From Leptospiraceae bacterium (GTDB taxonomy: Bacteria; Spirochaetota; Leptospiria; Leptospirales; Leptonemataceae), in assembly GCA_026418015.1 (NCBI GenBank), contig JAOACE010000013.1:1-64000 (forward strand): 64,000 nt of DNA, written 5' to 3'. Shown here piece after piece: positions 26,173 to 35,309 of the stretch. Numbering within the stretch: the first letter of the stretch is position 1; every line of letters begins with the position of its first letter. The notes below the pieces were generated by a model that was not told where the DNA came from, did not search any database, and saw only the letters and a program-made list of their open reading frames with translations. A program made the position numbers and the translations under genes.

Positions 26173-27384
26173 TTATTTTTTTTCGAACATATAGATTTTT
26201 CCTGTTTGATAATCTCCAATCAATACTTCGCCTTCTGGTGTCACTCCAAAAGTAGAAATCAAGATAGGCCATTTACCTAATGCGTAAACTTCATCTTCAT
26301 TAATTTTGCGATCAATCTTCGATACATCAAAAGCCCAAATCTTTCCTTGTACAAAATCACCAAAGATATATTGATTCTTCAATTCTGGTATTTTATTTGC
26401 TGTATAAACATATCCGCCTGTAATCGATTGCCCTTCTTCGTGGCTATAAACATAGATGGGGTCAATCAAATCTTTTCTATTACATAATGATTTATCTAAA
26501 TAACACTGATAACCTTCTTTAATTCGCCAACCATAGTTTTTTCCTTTTTCTACCACAGAAATTTCTTCATATTCATCTTGTCCAACATCTGCAACAATCA
26601 ACTTTTTCGTAATGGGATCAAACGAGTACTTCCATGGATTTCTTAAACCTATCGCAAAGATTTCTTTTCGCCAGTTAGAAAATTCCACATAAGGATTGTC
26701 GTTTGGTATAGAATAGGGTAAATTACCAGAAGGCTTAACATCAATTCGAAGCATTGAACCAAGTAATGTTTGAGGATTTTGGCCATGATTATGAGGATCA
26801 TCGCGCCAACCACCATCTCCTAACCCAATATAAAGATATCCATCTGGTCCAAATTCTAAATGGCCTCCATTGTGATTTGCATAAGGTTGTTCCACCTCGA
26901 ACAAAATTCTTTCGTTTTTTAACTGAAAATTTTTATCTAAATAAAATTCCGAAATTCTTCCAAATTTTTTATTATCCTTTCTTATAGAATAATGTAGATA
27001 AATTAAACGATTTTCCAGAAAATTGGGATGTAGAGCCAATCCCAACAATCCTTGTTCTGAATCTGTTAAAACATCGAATTGTTCTATTAGTTGTGAACGT
27101 TTATTTTTAAAATCATAGAGCATTAGATATCCTTTTTTAATAGTCGCAATATAAAGATTATCTGTATTGGGAATAAACCTTATAGAAGTAATCTGAGGAC
27201 TGCCCGAAAACACTTCTTTTAACTGAATATAAATCTTTTTTCTTTGTTGATCTTTCCCTACAAATTTTGGTTTAAAATCCGATGCTTCTGTTTTATATTC
27301 AGGTGTAAAAATCTTGATCATCTGATCCTGAAAAAACTGACAATTTATAAAAATTAAAAAAAATAAAATATATCGAATTTTCAT
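26173..27384 (-). CDS. Glucose/sorbosone dehydrogenase-like (PQQ) lipoprotein
   Basis: About 403 residues from ATG 27384, with a lipoprotein signal (FLIFINC). It is a six-bladed propeller of the soluble glucose/sorbosone dehydrogenase family, PQQ-dependent aldose oxidases located outside the inner membrane. Signatures: LLGLALHPNF, NHNGGHLEFGPDGYLYIGLGDGG (catalytic His in NGGHLEF), LRIDV, GLRNPWKYSFDP, VADVGQDEYEE and GGYVYT. Family members vary in substrate and some have no known activity. It would provide periplasmic sugar oxidation linked to the respiratory chain. An alternative start at 27390 exists. Confidence 0.88.
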   Translation of the reverse strand: MKIRYILFFLIFINCQFFQDQMIKIFTPEYKTEASDFKPKFVGKDQQRKKIYIQLKEVFSGSPQITSIRFIPNTDNLYIATIKKGYLMLYDFKNKRSQLIEQFDVLTDSEQGLLGLALHPNFLENRLIYLHYSIRKDNKKFGRISEFYLDKNFQLKNERILFEVEQPYANHNGGHLEFGPDGYLYIGLGDGGWRDDPHNHGQNPQTLLGSMLRIDVKPSGNLPYSIPNDNPYVEFSNWRKEIFAIGLRNPWKYSFDPITKKLIVADVGQDEYEEISVVEKGKNYGWRIKEGYQCYLDKSLCNRKDLIDPIYVYSHEEGQSITGGYVYTANKIPELKNQYIFGDFVQGKIWAFDVSKIDRKINEDEVYALGKWPILISTFGVTPEGEVLIGDYQTGKIYMFEKK

Positions 27385-27490
27385 GCACATAATAAAATAA
27401 ATTTAGGTTTGCTTTCAACGATTTTATTATTTAATTGTAACTAAATTCAATTAAAACAAGAATTAATATACAAAAAGCAGGAGGAAGCTT

Positions 27491-27673
27491 ATGGAAAAAA
27501 ATGTAGGCACAGTTGACAGAATTGTAAGAATTGTTGTAGGATTGATCATTATCGTTGTTGGTTATTTATATCAAAGCTGGTGGGGAGCAATTGGAATCAT
27601 ACCTATTCTAACAGGTAGTTTAGGATGGTGTCCAGCATACATTCCCTTCAAAATCAATACGAACAAATCTTAA
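27491..27673 (+). CDS. DUF2892 small inner-membrane protein
   Basis: A 60-residue protein with two hydrophobic helices: MEKNVGTVDRIVRIVVG, then LIIIVVGYLYQSWWGAIGIIPILTG, ending LGWCPAYIPF. This is the DUF2892 pattern (N-G-x-x-D-R-x-x-R and GWCP-Y), seen in YgaP-type proteins next to rhodanese domains, often linked to sulfur or nitrogen handling; no known function alone. The strong ribosome site AGGAGG lies 8 bases before the ATG. Confidence 0.85.
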   Translation: MEKNVGTVDRIVRIVVGLIIIVVGYLYQSWWGAIGIIPILTGSLGWCPAYIPFKINTNKS

Positions 27674-27685
27674 TAAAATTCCACA

Positions 27686-27709
27686 AGGGGGGAATCCCCC
27701 TATTTTAAT
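27686..27709 (+). terminator. Terminator after the DUF2892 gene
   Basis: AGGGGG (27686-27691) and CCCCCT (27696-27701) close a GAAT loop and are followed by ATTTTAATT. It is GC-rich and stands 3 bp before the recG stop, so may serve both strands. Confidence 0.8.
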
Positions 27710-29801
27710 TGGGAAATAAAACAATTCCTTCCTGATAAGATTTTTTTATAAATTTTATCGCATGTTCGTTTAATTGGCGATTTTCTATTGCATCTTGATA
27801 AGCAATCTCTACAAGCTTTCTATCTTTGATAAAGTCAGCAATTCGAAAATCCGGCAACCCATGTTGTTTAATACCTAATATCTCTCCTGGTCCGCGAATT
27901 TTTAAATCAATCTCTGCTAATTCAAAACCATCTTGATTTTCAATGATTGCTTGTAATCGTTCTTTTGCATTATCAGAATCACTATTCGATACTAAAATAC
28001 AAAAAGATTCTTCTGTTCCTCTACCTACCCTTCCACGAAGTTGATGTAGTTGGGATATACCAAATCGTTCCGCATGTTCAATTACCATGATTGTTGCATT
28101 GGGAACATCTACCCCCACCTCAATCACAGTTGTAGATACCAAGATATGTACCTTCCCATTTCGAAAATCCTGCATGATTTTTTCTCTTTCGTCTGCCTTC
28201 ATCCTTCCATGGATTAATTCAACGCGAAAATCAGAAAAAATCACATTTTTTAGTTCTTCGTATGCTTCTGTTGCTGCTCGTAAATCCATTTTTTCTGATT
28301 CTTCTATAACAGGATAAACAATGTAGCACTGCCTTCCTTGACTTACATATTTTCGGATTGATTTATACAAACCATCTCTCTGATCTTCTTTTAGCCAAAT
28401 TGTTTTTACTGGCTTTCTTCCCGCTGGTTTTTCTTTTAGATAAACAGGTTCTAGATCGCCAAAAATTGTTAGGCACAAAGAACGTGGAATCGGAGTTGCT
28501 GTCATAGTGATCAAATCAGGATTTTTTCCTTTTCTTCGAAGCATTTCTCTTTGATTTACACCGAAGCGATGTTGTTCATCTATAATCACTAATCCTAGAT
28601 TAAAAAATTCAACATTATCTTCTATAAGGCTATGAGTTCCGATAATAAAATTGCTATCGCCTCTTCGAATTCTGTCGAGTATCTTTTCTTTATTTTTTTT
28701 TGTTTCGCCTGCGGTTAATAGATCTAAATGCACCCCTGGTAATAAACCGGGTAAAGTACTTAAAGTATTATAATGTTGCCTTGCTAATATTTCTGTTGGA
28801 GTCATCAAAGCAACTTGGATTCCTTTTTCGATATAATGCAATGCACAAGAAAAAGCAACAATGGTTTTACCAGAACCAACATCGCCTTGCAATAAATAAG
28901 CAGACATATAATCTTTCTGAGAGCCATCGATCATCCTTTTGATTGCTTCTATTTGACCACTCGTAAATTCAAAAGGAAGGTTCTTTTTTAAGATTTCGAA
29001 TAATTTACTTTCGCCGAATTTTAACGGTTTTAATATTCTTGGATAGGATTGTCTTTCTTCTCTCTTTTTTTGCATCAAACATCCGAATAAATACAATTCT
29101 TCGTATTTTAAGACCTTTCGCGCAATTTTTAAAGATTCTTTATTATCGGGATAATGGATTTGTTTTAATACTTCCTTTCGCGATGGAAATTGATATTTAC
29201 TACGTATATTCTCTGGGATAAGTTCTGGTACAATCCACTCCCCTTCTATTTTTTGTATCACATTATGAATAATTTTACGAAGACCTCTACTATCAAGCCC
29301 TACTTTTTTTAAAGCTTCTGTTGTAGAATAAATCGGAATTATTCCCCCACTATGGATGGCATTATCTAAATCTTCTTCGTCGATAGCTTCCATTTCTGGG
29401 TGAATCATCGTTGGAACACCTTTATACATTTCTAGTTTGCCCGATACAACATAAGACTTCTCTTTTTTTAATGCATAGCGATAATACTGAATTCCATGAA
29501 AAAACAATAAGGATATAGGATTTCCTTGAATAGTTCTGCATTGTACAACTAATCGAGATTTTTTCCCATGTGCCAAATAAGAGGATTGAATTTTTACTAA
29601 TAGGGTTAAATATCCTTCTTGTAAAAAAAATTGATCATGTATGCTTCTATCTACGTATCTTCGCGGAAAATAATATAACAAGTCTTCGACTGTTTTAATA
29701 TCAATCTTGTTTAAAACCTTTTTTTTTGCCTCCCCAATACCAGGAATAATTTCTATGGGTAATTCCGAAATGATTCTTTGAGGTTGAATTTTTATTTCCA
29801 T
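27705..29801 (-). CDS. recG: ATP-dependent DNA helicase RecG
   Basis: A 698-residue superfamily 2 helicase that remodels stalled forks and Holliday junctions. An N-terminal wedge/OB domain (~60-170) precedes the helicase: Walker A GDVGSGKT, DEQH box IIDEQHRFGV, TATPIPRSL, STTVIEVGVDVPNAT and QLRGRVGRG. Complete length for the family. The minus-strand gene stands alone; the start ATG is followed directly by the expected N-terminal sequence. No signal peptide; cytosolic. Confidence 0.96.
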   Translation of the reverse strand: MEIKIQPQRIISELPIEIIPGIGEAKKKVLNKIDIKTVEDLLYYFPRRYVDRSIHDQFFLQEGYLTLLVKIQSSYLAHGKKSRLVVQCRTIQGNPISLLFFHGIQYYRYALKKEKSYVVSGKLEMYKGVPTMIHPEMEAIDEEDLDNAIHSGGIIPIYSTTEALKKVGLDSRGLRKIIHNVIQKIEGEWIVPELIPENIRSKYQFPSRKEVLKQIHYPDNKESLKIARKVLKYEELYLFGCLMQKKREERQSYPRILKPLKFGESKLFEILKKNLPFEFTSGQIEAIKRMIDGSQKDYMSAYLLQGDVGSGKTIVAFSCALHYIEKGIQVALMTPTEILARQHYNTLSTLPGLLPGVHLDLLTAGETKKNKEKILDRIRRGDSNFIIGTHSLIEDNVEFFNLGLVIIDEQHRFGVNQREMLRRKGKNPDLITMTATPIPRSLCLTIFGDLEPVYLKEKPAGRKPVKTIWLKEDQRDGLYKSIRKYVSQGRQCYIVYPVIEESEKMDLRAATEAYEELKNVIFSDFRVELIHGRMKADEREKIMQDFRNGKVHILVSTTVIEVGVDVPNATIMVIEHAERFGISQLHQLRGRVGRGTEESFCILVSNSDSDNAKERLQAIIENQDGFELAEIDLKIRGPGEILGIKQHGLPDFRIADFIKDRKLVEIAYQDAIENRQLNEHAIKFIKKSYQEGIVLFPN

Positions 29802-29976
29802 AATATTTTCTTTTATGATCGTCAGAAAATCGATTTCATTATAACTAAATACTTGTTTACATATTAATTCCCTTTTATGGAAATGTCAAGATCAATTTTT
29901 GTTGATTGTACGAGTAAATTAAAACAAAAAATGATAAAACTTTACACGATATTTATGCGCGATCAGTATTAACAAA

Positions 29977-31563
29977 CTATTGATTCGATACCAAGATTTC
30001 GCTTTTTTTTATGACTTTTCGAACATAACAGACTCGAATTTTTTGTTCTTTTCCTTTTACCTTTATTTCGTAAAAAGGAGAAACTTCTAATACCTCATCG
30101 CCTAATTCTCTATACAATGCTTCGGAAATTAAAATTTTTCCTGGTTTACAATTACTTTCTAAACGTGCAGCAATATTTACTGCATCTCCTATTACAGTGT
30201 ATTCTTTTCGACGAAGTCCACCTACATTTCCTCTTACCACTTCTCCTATATGCATACCCATTCGAAACAAAATGGCTTCTTGACCTCTTCTTTCGCGTTC
30301 TCGATTTACATTCTTAAAGTGTTGATTGATTAAAGCAGCTGCATAGATAGCTTTATAAGGAACATCAAATACTGCAAAGAAGGCATCTCCCATAAATCGT
30401 TCTATATCGCCATCGTTACGATATACCTCTTGCACTGCAAAACTAAAAAAACTGTTGATGGTTTCTATAACATCTTCTGGTTCATGAGTTTCTGAATATT
30501 TTGTAAAATCCTTCATATCGCAGAACAAAAAAACTTGTTTTACTTTCTGAGGTGGCAATTCTTTTAAACGATCATTTAATGCTTTAGGAGCAACCTCCCA
30601 TATTAAACGAGGGGTATAGGTCTGGATCAAATTCTGTAATTGTTCGATTTGTTTTAGTTGCTCTATCGCGATTTGATTTGCTCTTTTGATTTCTTCTAAG
30701 AGTTGTTGTTGGTATTCTTCGAGTTTTTTTCTGTATAGAACACCTGTAATGACGTTTTGCACTTGTTTTAGTATTATTAATTCTCGCTCTCTTTGCTGAT
30801 GGCCATGAGGAACATACAAAAATAAAACCCCTAAAACTTCATCATTTATTACAAAAGGAATGTTATAATGACCATGCGGTTGCATGCCTTCGGGATGATT
30901 ATGATGATCTTCGTCTACACAACCTTTAAAAATAATTTCTTTTCGTAAAGCTGCTATACCGCACAAACATTGACCATAAGAAATATTTTTACACAAAATG
31001 GGTAAAGAATTCCCTACATTTTTATGTACTACTAACTCTAAGGTTTGATTGCCTTTATCTAGAAAAAATCCTCCTTTTTTTAACAATGCTAACCAAGGAA
31101 TCTCTAATAAATAATCTAATGTTTTTTCCAAAAATTTTATTAAATCGCTTTCTGTAATGGATGCTTGTAGTATCTTATACAAAACCTCTGCATGTTCTAA
31201 TTCCTCTACATTCGACATAAAGTGAGTTATATCCTGTCTTATGGACATATATCCTTCGCCTTCGGGATCAGGAACAATAAACGTCGATACCCAATAAGGA
31301 CTTCCATCCTTTGCTTTATTTTTAATAATTCCACTCCAAGTCTTACCAGCTTTTATACGATCCCATAATTCTTTAAAAACCTCTTTGGGCATATCAGGAT
31401 GTCTTATAATATTATGGGGTTTATTTAGCAATTCTTCGCGACTATATTGACTGATTTGGCAGAATTTATCGTTAACATAAGTAATTCGACCCTTTTTATC
31501 TGTTTTACTAACAATATACTCTTCCAAAATATAATCCATCAAAGTTTTCATCTTAGCCCCCAT
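29977..31563 (-). CDS. PAS-GAF-class III adenylate/guanylate cyclase
   Basis: A 528-residue cytosolic signalling protein. A PAS domain (~10-115: GRITYVNDKFCQIS, IIRHPDMP) is followed by a GAF domain (~130-290) with Cys and His residues that could bind metal (CKNISYGQCLCGIA, EDHHNHPEG), a coiled coil (~285-325) and a class III cyclase domain (~335-515). The metal Asp pair is in FCDMKDF; GDAFFAVF and the NxxxR in VNIAARLE are present. The usual substrate-specifying Lys before GD appears as Arg (ERFMGD), so ATP versus GTP preference is uncertain. The first Met (MGAK) is used; an inner ATG (31551, MKTLMDY) is possible. Alone in its unit. Confidence 0.86.
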   Translation of the reverse strand: MGAKMKTLMDYILEEYIVSKTDKKGRITYVNDKFCQISQYSREELLNKPHNIIRHPDMPKEVFKELWDRIKAGKTWSGIIKNKAKDGSPYWVSTFIVPDPEGEGYMSIRQDITHFMSNVEELEHAEVLYKILQASITESDLIKFLEKTLDYLLEIPWLALLKKGGFFLDKGNQTLELVVHKNVGNSLPILCKNISYGQCLCGIAALRKEIIFKGCVDEDHHNHPEGMQPHGHYNIPFVINDEVLGVLFLYVPHGHQQRERELIILKQVQNVITGVLYRKKLEEYQQQLLEEIKRANQIAIEQLKQIEQLQNLIQTYTPRLIWEVAPKALNDRLKELPPQKVKQVFLFCDMKDFTKYSETHEPEDVIETINSFFSFAVQEVYRNDGDIERFMGDAFFAVFDVPYKAIYAAALINQHFKNVNRERERRGQEAILFRMGMHIGEVVRGNVGGLRRKEYTVIGDAVNIAARLESNCKPGKILISEALYRELGDEVLEVSPFYEIKVKGKEQKIRVCYVRKVIKKSEILVSNQ

Positions 31564-31780
31564 TAAATTAATTCAGTTATTTTTAATATTATCGATAGTA
31601 AAGAAAAAAAATTAATATATTATGATTTAAGTAGTATTTATATTAATAATTATTAAATTTATTTTATATTATGATTGACTTTAAGCAAACTAAATGAATT
31701 TAAATCAACGAAATTGATCTTTTTGGATAAAGAATTTATAATTTAAGTTTTGTGGCAATTTTTATTTTTCTAAGGTTCTC

Positions 31781-32695
31781 TTATTTTTTTCTTATTAGTT
31801 CATTCTGTTGGAGGTGATTCAATATATTTTTTGCAAGGGCAACATCCATGCTATGACCTGTTCGAAATGCAATGATATGCCCAATGATGGGTCGATTTAA
31901 GAGATATAAATCCCCCACTAAATCTAATACTTTATGACGTATACATTCATCTGGGTATCGTAGATTGTTTACATATCCATCATCTGTCAACACAACTGCA
32001 TTATCCAAAGATGCACCTTTGATCAATCCTTTGGAGCGAAGATATTCTACATCTTTTAAGAACCCAAAAGTACGTGCACTTAAAATTTCTTTTGCTAGTA
32101 TTTCGGAATTTAACGAAATATACAAGCTTCTTCCTCTTAAATCGGGATGTTCGTAATGGATTGTATAAGTAACTTTAAATTCTTCCGCAGGTACAGCAAT
32201 AATGTATTTGTCTTGAGAAACTACCCACACTGGATTCAGTATTTTGATTGGCTCTAAGGGTGTAGCACTTTCGATTACTTGGGCTTGTTGTATTGCTTGA
32301 TAAAATTCTATCGAAGATCCATCTAGTATGGGAATTTCGTTTCTGTCTAATTCCACGATTACATCCGTAACACCAGCAGTTGCTAATGCACAGAGTAAAT
32401 GCTCTACTGTATAAACATCCCAACTTCCGTTCGATAATGTTACCGCATTTACAGTGCTTTTTACATTAAAAGGATTTACTTGGATTTCTTCTTTTGTATG
32501 ATAATTTCTTAAAACAATTCCAGTATTTTCCTTCGCAGGGCTTAAATATAAATTTGTTTCTAAACCGGTATGTAATCCCACACCTTTTATGTAGACTTGT
32601 TCTTTAATCGTAGCTCTAAAATATCTTCCAACATACTTTTCAGCAAAATGATCTTCTTTTACTAAAACAGAATGATTTTCTAAAACCTGCACCAT
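31781..32695 (-). CDS. lpxC: UDP-3-O-acyl-N-acetylglucosamine deacetylase LpxC
   Basis: A ~304-residue Zn deacetylase, the first committed step of lipid A, so the organism makes LPS. Signatures: GVGLHTG, the zinc ligand in YTVEHLL (H99), SARTFGF, DECIRHKVLDLVGDL and FRTGHSMDV. The ATG at 32695 gives ~27 extra N-terminal residues over the GVGLHTG start region; a TTG at 32716 is an alternative. It is divergent from the TetR gene. Confidence 0.95.
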   Translation of the reverse strand: MVQVLENHSVLVKEDHFAEKYVGRYFRATIKEQVYIKGVGLHTGLETNLYLSPAKENTGIVLRNYHTKEEIQVNPFNVKSTVNAVTLSNGSWDVYTVEHLLCALATAGVTDVIVELDRNEIPILDGSSIEFYQAIQQAQVIESATPLEPIKILNPVWVVSQDKYIIAVPAEEFKVTYTIHYEHPDLRGRSLYISLNSEILAKEILSARTFGFLKDVEYLRSKGLIKGASLDNAVVLTDDGYVNNLRYPDECIRHKVLDLVGDLYLLNRPIIGHIIAFRTGHSMDVALAKNILNHLQQNELIRKK

Positions 32696-33053
32696 ATTAC
32701 TAACATCTATAAGCAAATATTATGCCTAAGATAATACTATTGATTAGGGTAATTTTCGAAACAATCATTGATTGCACCATTTTTACAATTTTGTAATAAA
32801 TTTTTCATAAAAAATAGGCTTTTTTTCGTTGATTTGATGCAATTTTTGTTTTTCTCTTTAAATTAATCTACGATAATTAAGAAAAAATTAGTTTTTTTGA
32901 ATATTTTTTTTGCATGTATGAATTTTAATACATTAAGAAAAAATCATACACTTTTAGTTGTATTCGTTGGTTTATATTCTTTCGATAATTTTAGATTGAC
33001 ATCATAATCAATTTTGATTATTTCTACTTTATCTATTTTATAAGGAACTGAAC
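32696..33053. other. Divergent promoter region between lpxC and tetR
   Basis: About 358 bp, AT-rich. Besides the tetR promoter/operator it carries ATGTAT (32914-32919) inverted to ATACAT (32928-32933) with 8 bases between. No gene is seen. Confidence 0.4.
32996..33023 (+). promoter_or_regulatory. tetR promoter with operator
   Basis: A consensus -35 TTGACA (32996-33001) lies 16 bp before a weak -10 TTATTT (33018-33023). A perfect palindrome ATAATCAA-TT-TTGATTAT (33004-33021) fills the spacer, the classic place for a TetR-type autorepressor site. Binding is inferred. Confidence 0.55.
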
Positions 33054-33716
33054 ATGAATATCGAATCCTCTTTGAATTCGAATACAACACAAAAAAGACA
33101 AATCAGCGAAAGAAAGATTTTTCAGGCTGCAATAAAAGTTATAGCAGAACAAGGATATCACAACACCCGGATTTCTGATATAGCAAAAGAAGCAGGGGTT
33201 GCTTATGGTTTAGTATATCATTACTTTGGTTCTAAAGAAAATATTATGTTTATTATATTAGACGAGGTGACCAAAAAATTTTCCGAAAAAATCGAAAAAA
33301 TAGATTCAGAAAACATTCATACATTAGAAAAGTTAGCTCGCATCAGTGATTATATGTTCGATACCTATTTAGCAAGCAAAGAAATTATACAACTTTTAGT
33401 AAGAGAAATTATTAAAGAACCAAACATCAATAAAGATAAGTTGATTGCAGAAAGAATCTTAGATAAAATAAGCTACATCATCGAAAATGGAAAAAGAAAA
33501 AAAGAAATTTATTCTTTTATCGAACCCAAAATATTAACCCTTGTTTTTTTTGGATCGATTCAAATGCTCTTAACTTCTTTGGTTACAAACTATTATCCTA
33601 TCGAAGAAAATAATAAAACGCAAGTAATTAAAAAGTTTAAAAAACAAATTCGCGGTATGCTATACAAAGATATGGATAAAAGCTTAAAATCCTTTTCGTT
33701 TAGTGCAGATGTTTAA
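33054..33716 (+). CDS. TetR/AcrR-family transcriptional regulator
   Basis: A 220-residue regulator. The N-terminal helix-turn-helix is clear: IFQAAIKVIAEQGYHNTRISDIAKEAGVAYGLVYHYFGSKENI. The C-terminal ligand-binding region is divergent. The ATG 33054 follows AAGGAAC. A palindrome in its promoter suggests autorepression. No co-directional target follows, and the yaaA gene converges on it, so its regulon is elsewhere or includes only itself. FadR/FabR-type lipid control is one possibility given the neighbourhood. Confidence 0.9.
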   Translation: MNIESSLNSNTTQKRQISERKIFQAAIKVIAEQGYHNTRISDIAKEAGVAYGLVYHYFGSKENIMFIILDEVTKKFSEKIEKIDSENIHTLEKLARISDYMFDTYLASKEIIQLLVREIIKEPNINKDKLIAERILDKISYIIENGKRKKEIYSFIEPKILTLVFFGSIQMLLTSLVTNYYPIEENNKTQVIKKFKKQIRGMLYKDMDKSLKSFSFSADV

Positions 33717-33717
33717 A

Positions 33718-34506
33718 TTATCCTTTAAGAAAATACCAATTCGATTCATCAGATAATGAACTAGAAAATTTATAACCATCGACATCGAAATCCTTTAATT
33801 TTTCTATATCATCGATTTGGTTGAACATAATCCAATTGGTCATCATACCTCTTGCACGTTTTGCATTGATAGCAATAGTCCTATATTTACCGTTTCTTTT
33901 TTCTTGAAAATGGATATGAATTACTGGAAATAAGATTTTGTTTAAATCGATCACAGAAAAATATTCATTCGATGCAAGGTTTATCAAAAAGGCATTTTTT
34001 TGTTTTTTTAATTCTTTATTAAGATAGTTGGTGATATCTTCTTTCCAAAAATCATACAAAGAAGAAACAAAAAATTCTTTTATTTGGGACAAATCTGTTC
34101 CCATTTCTAATCGATAGGGATAGATTAAATCAAGTGGTTTTAGAATACCATATAAACCAGATAAAATTCTTAGATGATCTTGCATAAATTCAATGTGTTC
34201 TTTTCGATAACGCTTAAAATCAAAGCCTTTATAGACATCTCCATAAAAAAGAAAAATACTAGGATATGCCTCATCGAAAGTTAATTTGTTCGGGAAACTC
34301 TGAAACCTTTCGTAATTTAATTTTGCAATGGAATTACTTACTTCTAAAAGTTTTTCTAATTGTTTCGCGGATAAGGTTTTAAGTATTTGAACCAATTTTA
34401 AACTTTTATCAAAAAAATCAGGTTGTCGAAAATCTTGTTTTATTTCGTCTATAAAAGGAATCTCCAATCGCTTTAATGTTTTCGCGGGCGATATTAAAAC
34501 TATCAT
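33718..34506 (-). CDS. yaaA: YaaA/DUF328 peroxide-stress protein
   Basis: A 262-residue YaaA family protein, which in E. coli limits intracellular iron damage during H2O2 stress and binds DNA. Typical signatures: SPAKTL at the start, FYGDVYKGFD, LSGLYGILKPLDLIYPYRLEMG, NLASNEYF and ARGMMTNWI. It overlaps the upstream tetR-like gene by 4 bp (ATGA), so both are translated from one transcript and the peroxide protein may be under that regulator's control. Confidence 0.95.
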   Translation of the reverse strand: MIVLISPAKTLKRLEIPFIDEIKQDFRQPDFFDKSLKLVQILKTLSAKQLEKLLEVSNSIAKLNYERFQSFPNKLTFDEAYPSIFLFYGDVYKGFDFKRYRKEHIEFMQDHLRILSGLYGILKPLDLIYPYRLEMGTDLSQIKEFFVSSLYDFWKEDITNYLNKELKKQKNAFLINLASNEYFSVIDLNKILFPVIHIHFQEKRNGKYRTIAINAKRARGMMTNWIMFNQIDDIEKLKDFDVDGYKFSSSLSDESNWYFLKG

Positions 34507-35144
34507 GATAATAATAAGCCTTTAAACGAAGCTTTAAACAGTTTTTTCCCATCAGGATGAGGCAAAATAAAACGAAGTAAAGGAATCAATGTATTCAAAA
34601 TCACCTGGAATGCGATTTCTTTGGGCAGCTTTAATTTTTTTTCTTCTTCGAATTTAGAAAGAATCTTTATTTTGAGTTCTAACATTCTATCGTATAAAGG
34701 TTTTAATTCGCCAGGATCCATATCTAAAACCTTCTGTGCCAATAGTAGCGAGAACTGATGATGTTCCCAAAGATTGATAAAAATATCTGTTAATCGATTA
34801 AGAACTTGTTCTGATTTTAAAGAATCGATTTCTTTTAACAATTTTTCGTATTCTTCGATTAGTTCTTCCAAAACTGGCTTAATAATTTCGTAAATGATTG
34901 CATCCTTAGAAGGGAAATGACTATATAAAGTGGCACGTGAAATATCTGCCTCGTCTGCAACCTCTTCTAACCGAACTCTATCTGGCCCCTCTAATGCAAA
35001 ACGTTTTGTTGCAATTTCTAATATGTGTTTTCTTATTCTTTGACGTCTTTTTTCTACTCTGGGTAACTTTCGTTTGGTTTCTTCTTCTTTCGCTTGAGAT
35101 TCTTGGCTATCCTCAGTAGTATTAAACTTCTTCATTTTTTCCAT
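34503..35144 (-). CDS. TetR-family transcriptional regulator upstream of yaaA
   Basis: A 213-residue TetR. The DNA-binding part is near residues 35-85: KHILEIATKRFALEG, then EVADEADISRATLYSHFPSKDAI. A Lys/Glu/Arg-rich N-terminal tail precedes it. The C-terminal domain is helical with no family assignment. It starts at ATG 35144 (or 35135) and is followed by yaaA with a 4-bp overlap. Upstream on the same strand is the acyl-CoA synthetase. An ATTGAT-C-ATCAAT palindrome lies 76 bp before the start. Confidence 0.88.
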   Translation of the reverse strand: MEKMKKFNTTEDSQESQAKEEETKRKLPRVEKRRQRIRKHILEIATKRFALEGPDRVRLEEVADEADISRATLYSHFPSKDAIIYEIIKPVLEELIEEYEKLLKEIDSLKSEQVLNRLTDIFINLWEHHQFSLLLAQKVLDMDPGELKPLYDRMLELKIKILSKFEEEKKLKLPKEIAFQVILNTLIPLLRFILPHPDGKKLFKASFKGLLLS

Positions 35145-35219
35145 AAAACATCACTATTCCCTAATTTATAAAATATTTTATTTACCATCAACAACATTTT
35201 TTATTGATTCAAATTAACG

Positions 35220-35232
35220 ATTGATCATCAAT
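35220..35232. promoter_or_regulatory. Palindromic candidate operator before the second tetR
   Basis: ATTGAT (35220-35225) and ATCAAT (35227-35232) are inverted around C in the 165-bp gap between acyl-CoA synthetase and the regulator. TetR sites often have this form; assignment is inference. Confidence 0.35.
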
Positions 35233-35309
35233 TTTTAACATTTTCGTAAAAAGTAAATTCTTTTTTTAGTTATATAAATTCTACAACCGAAATTACTAAA
35301 AAATAGTAG

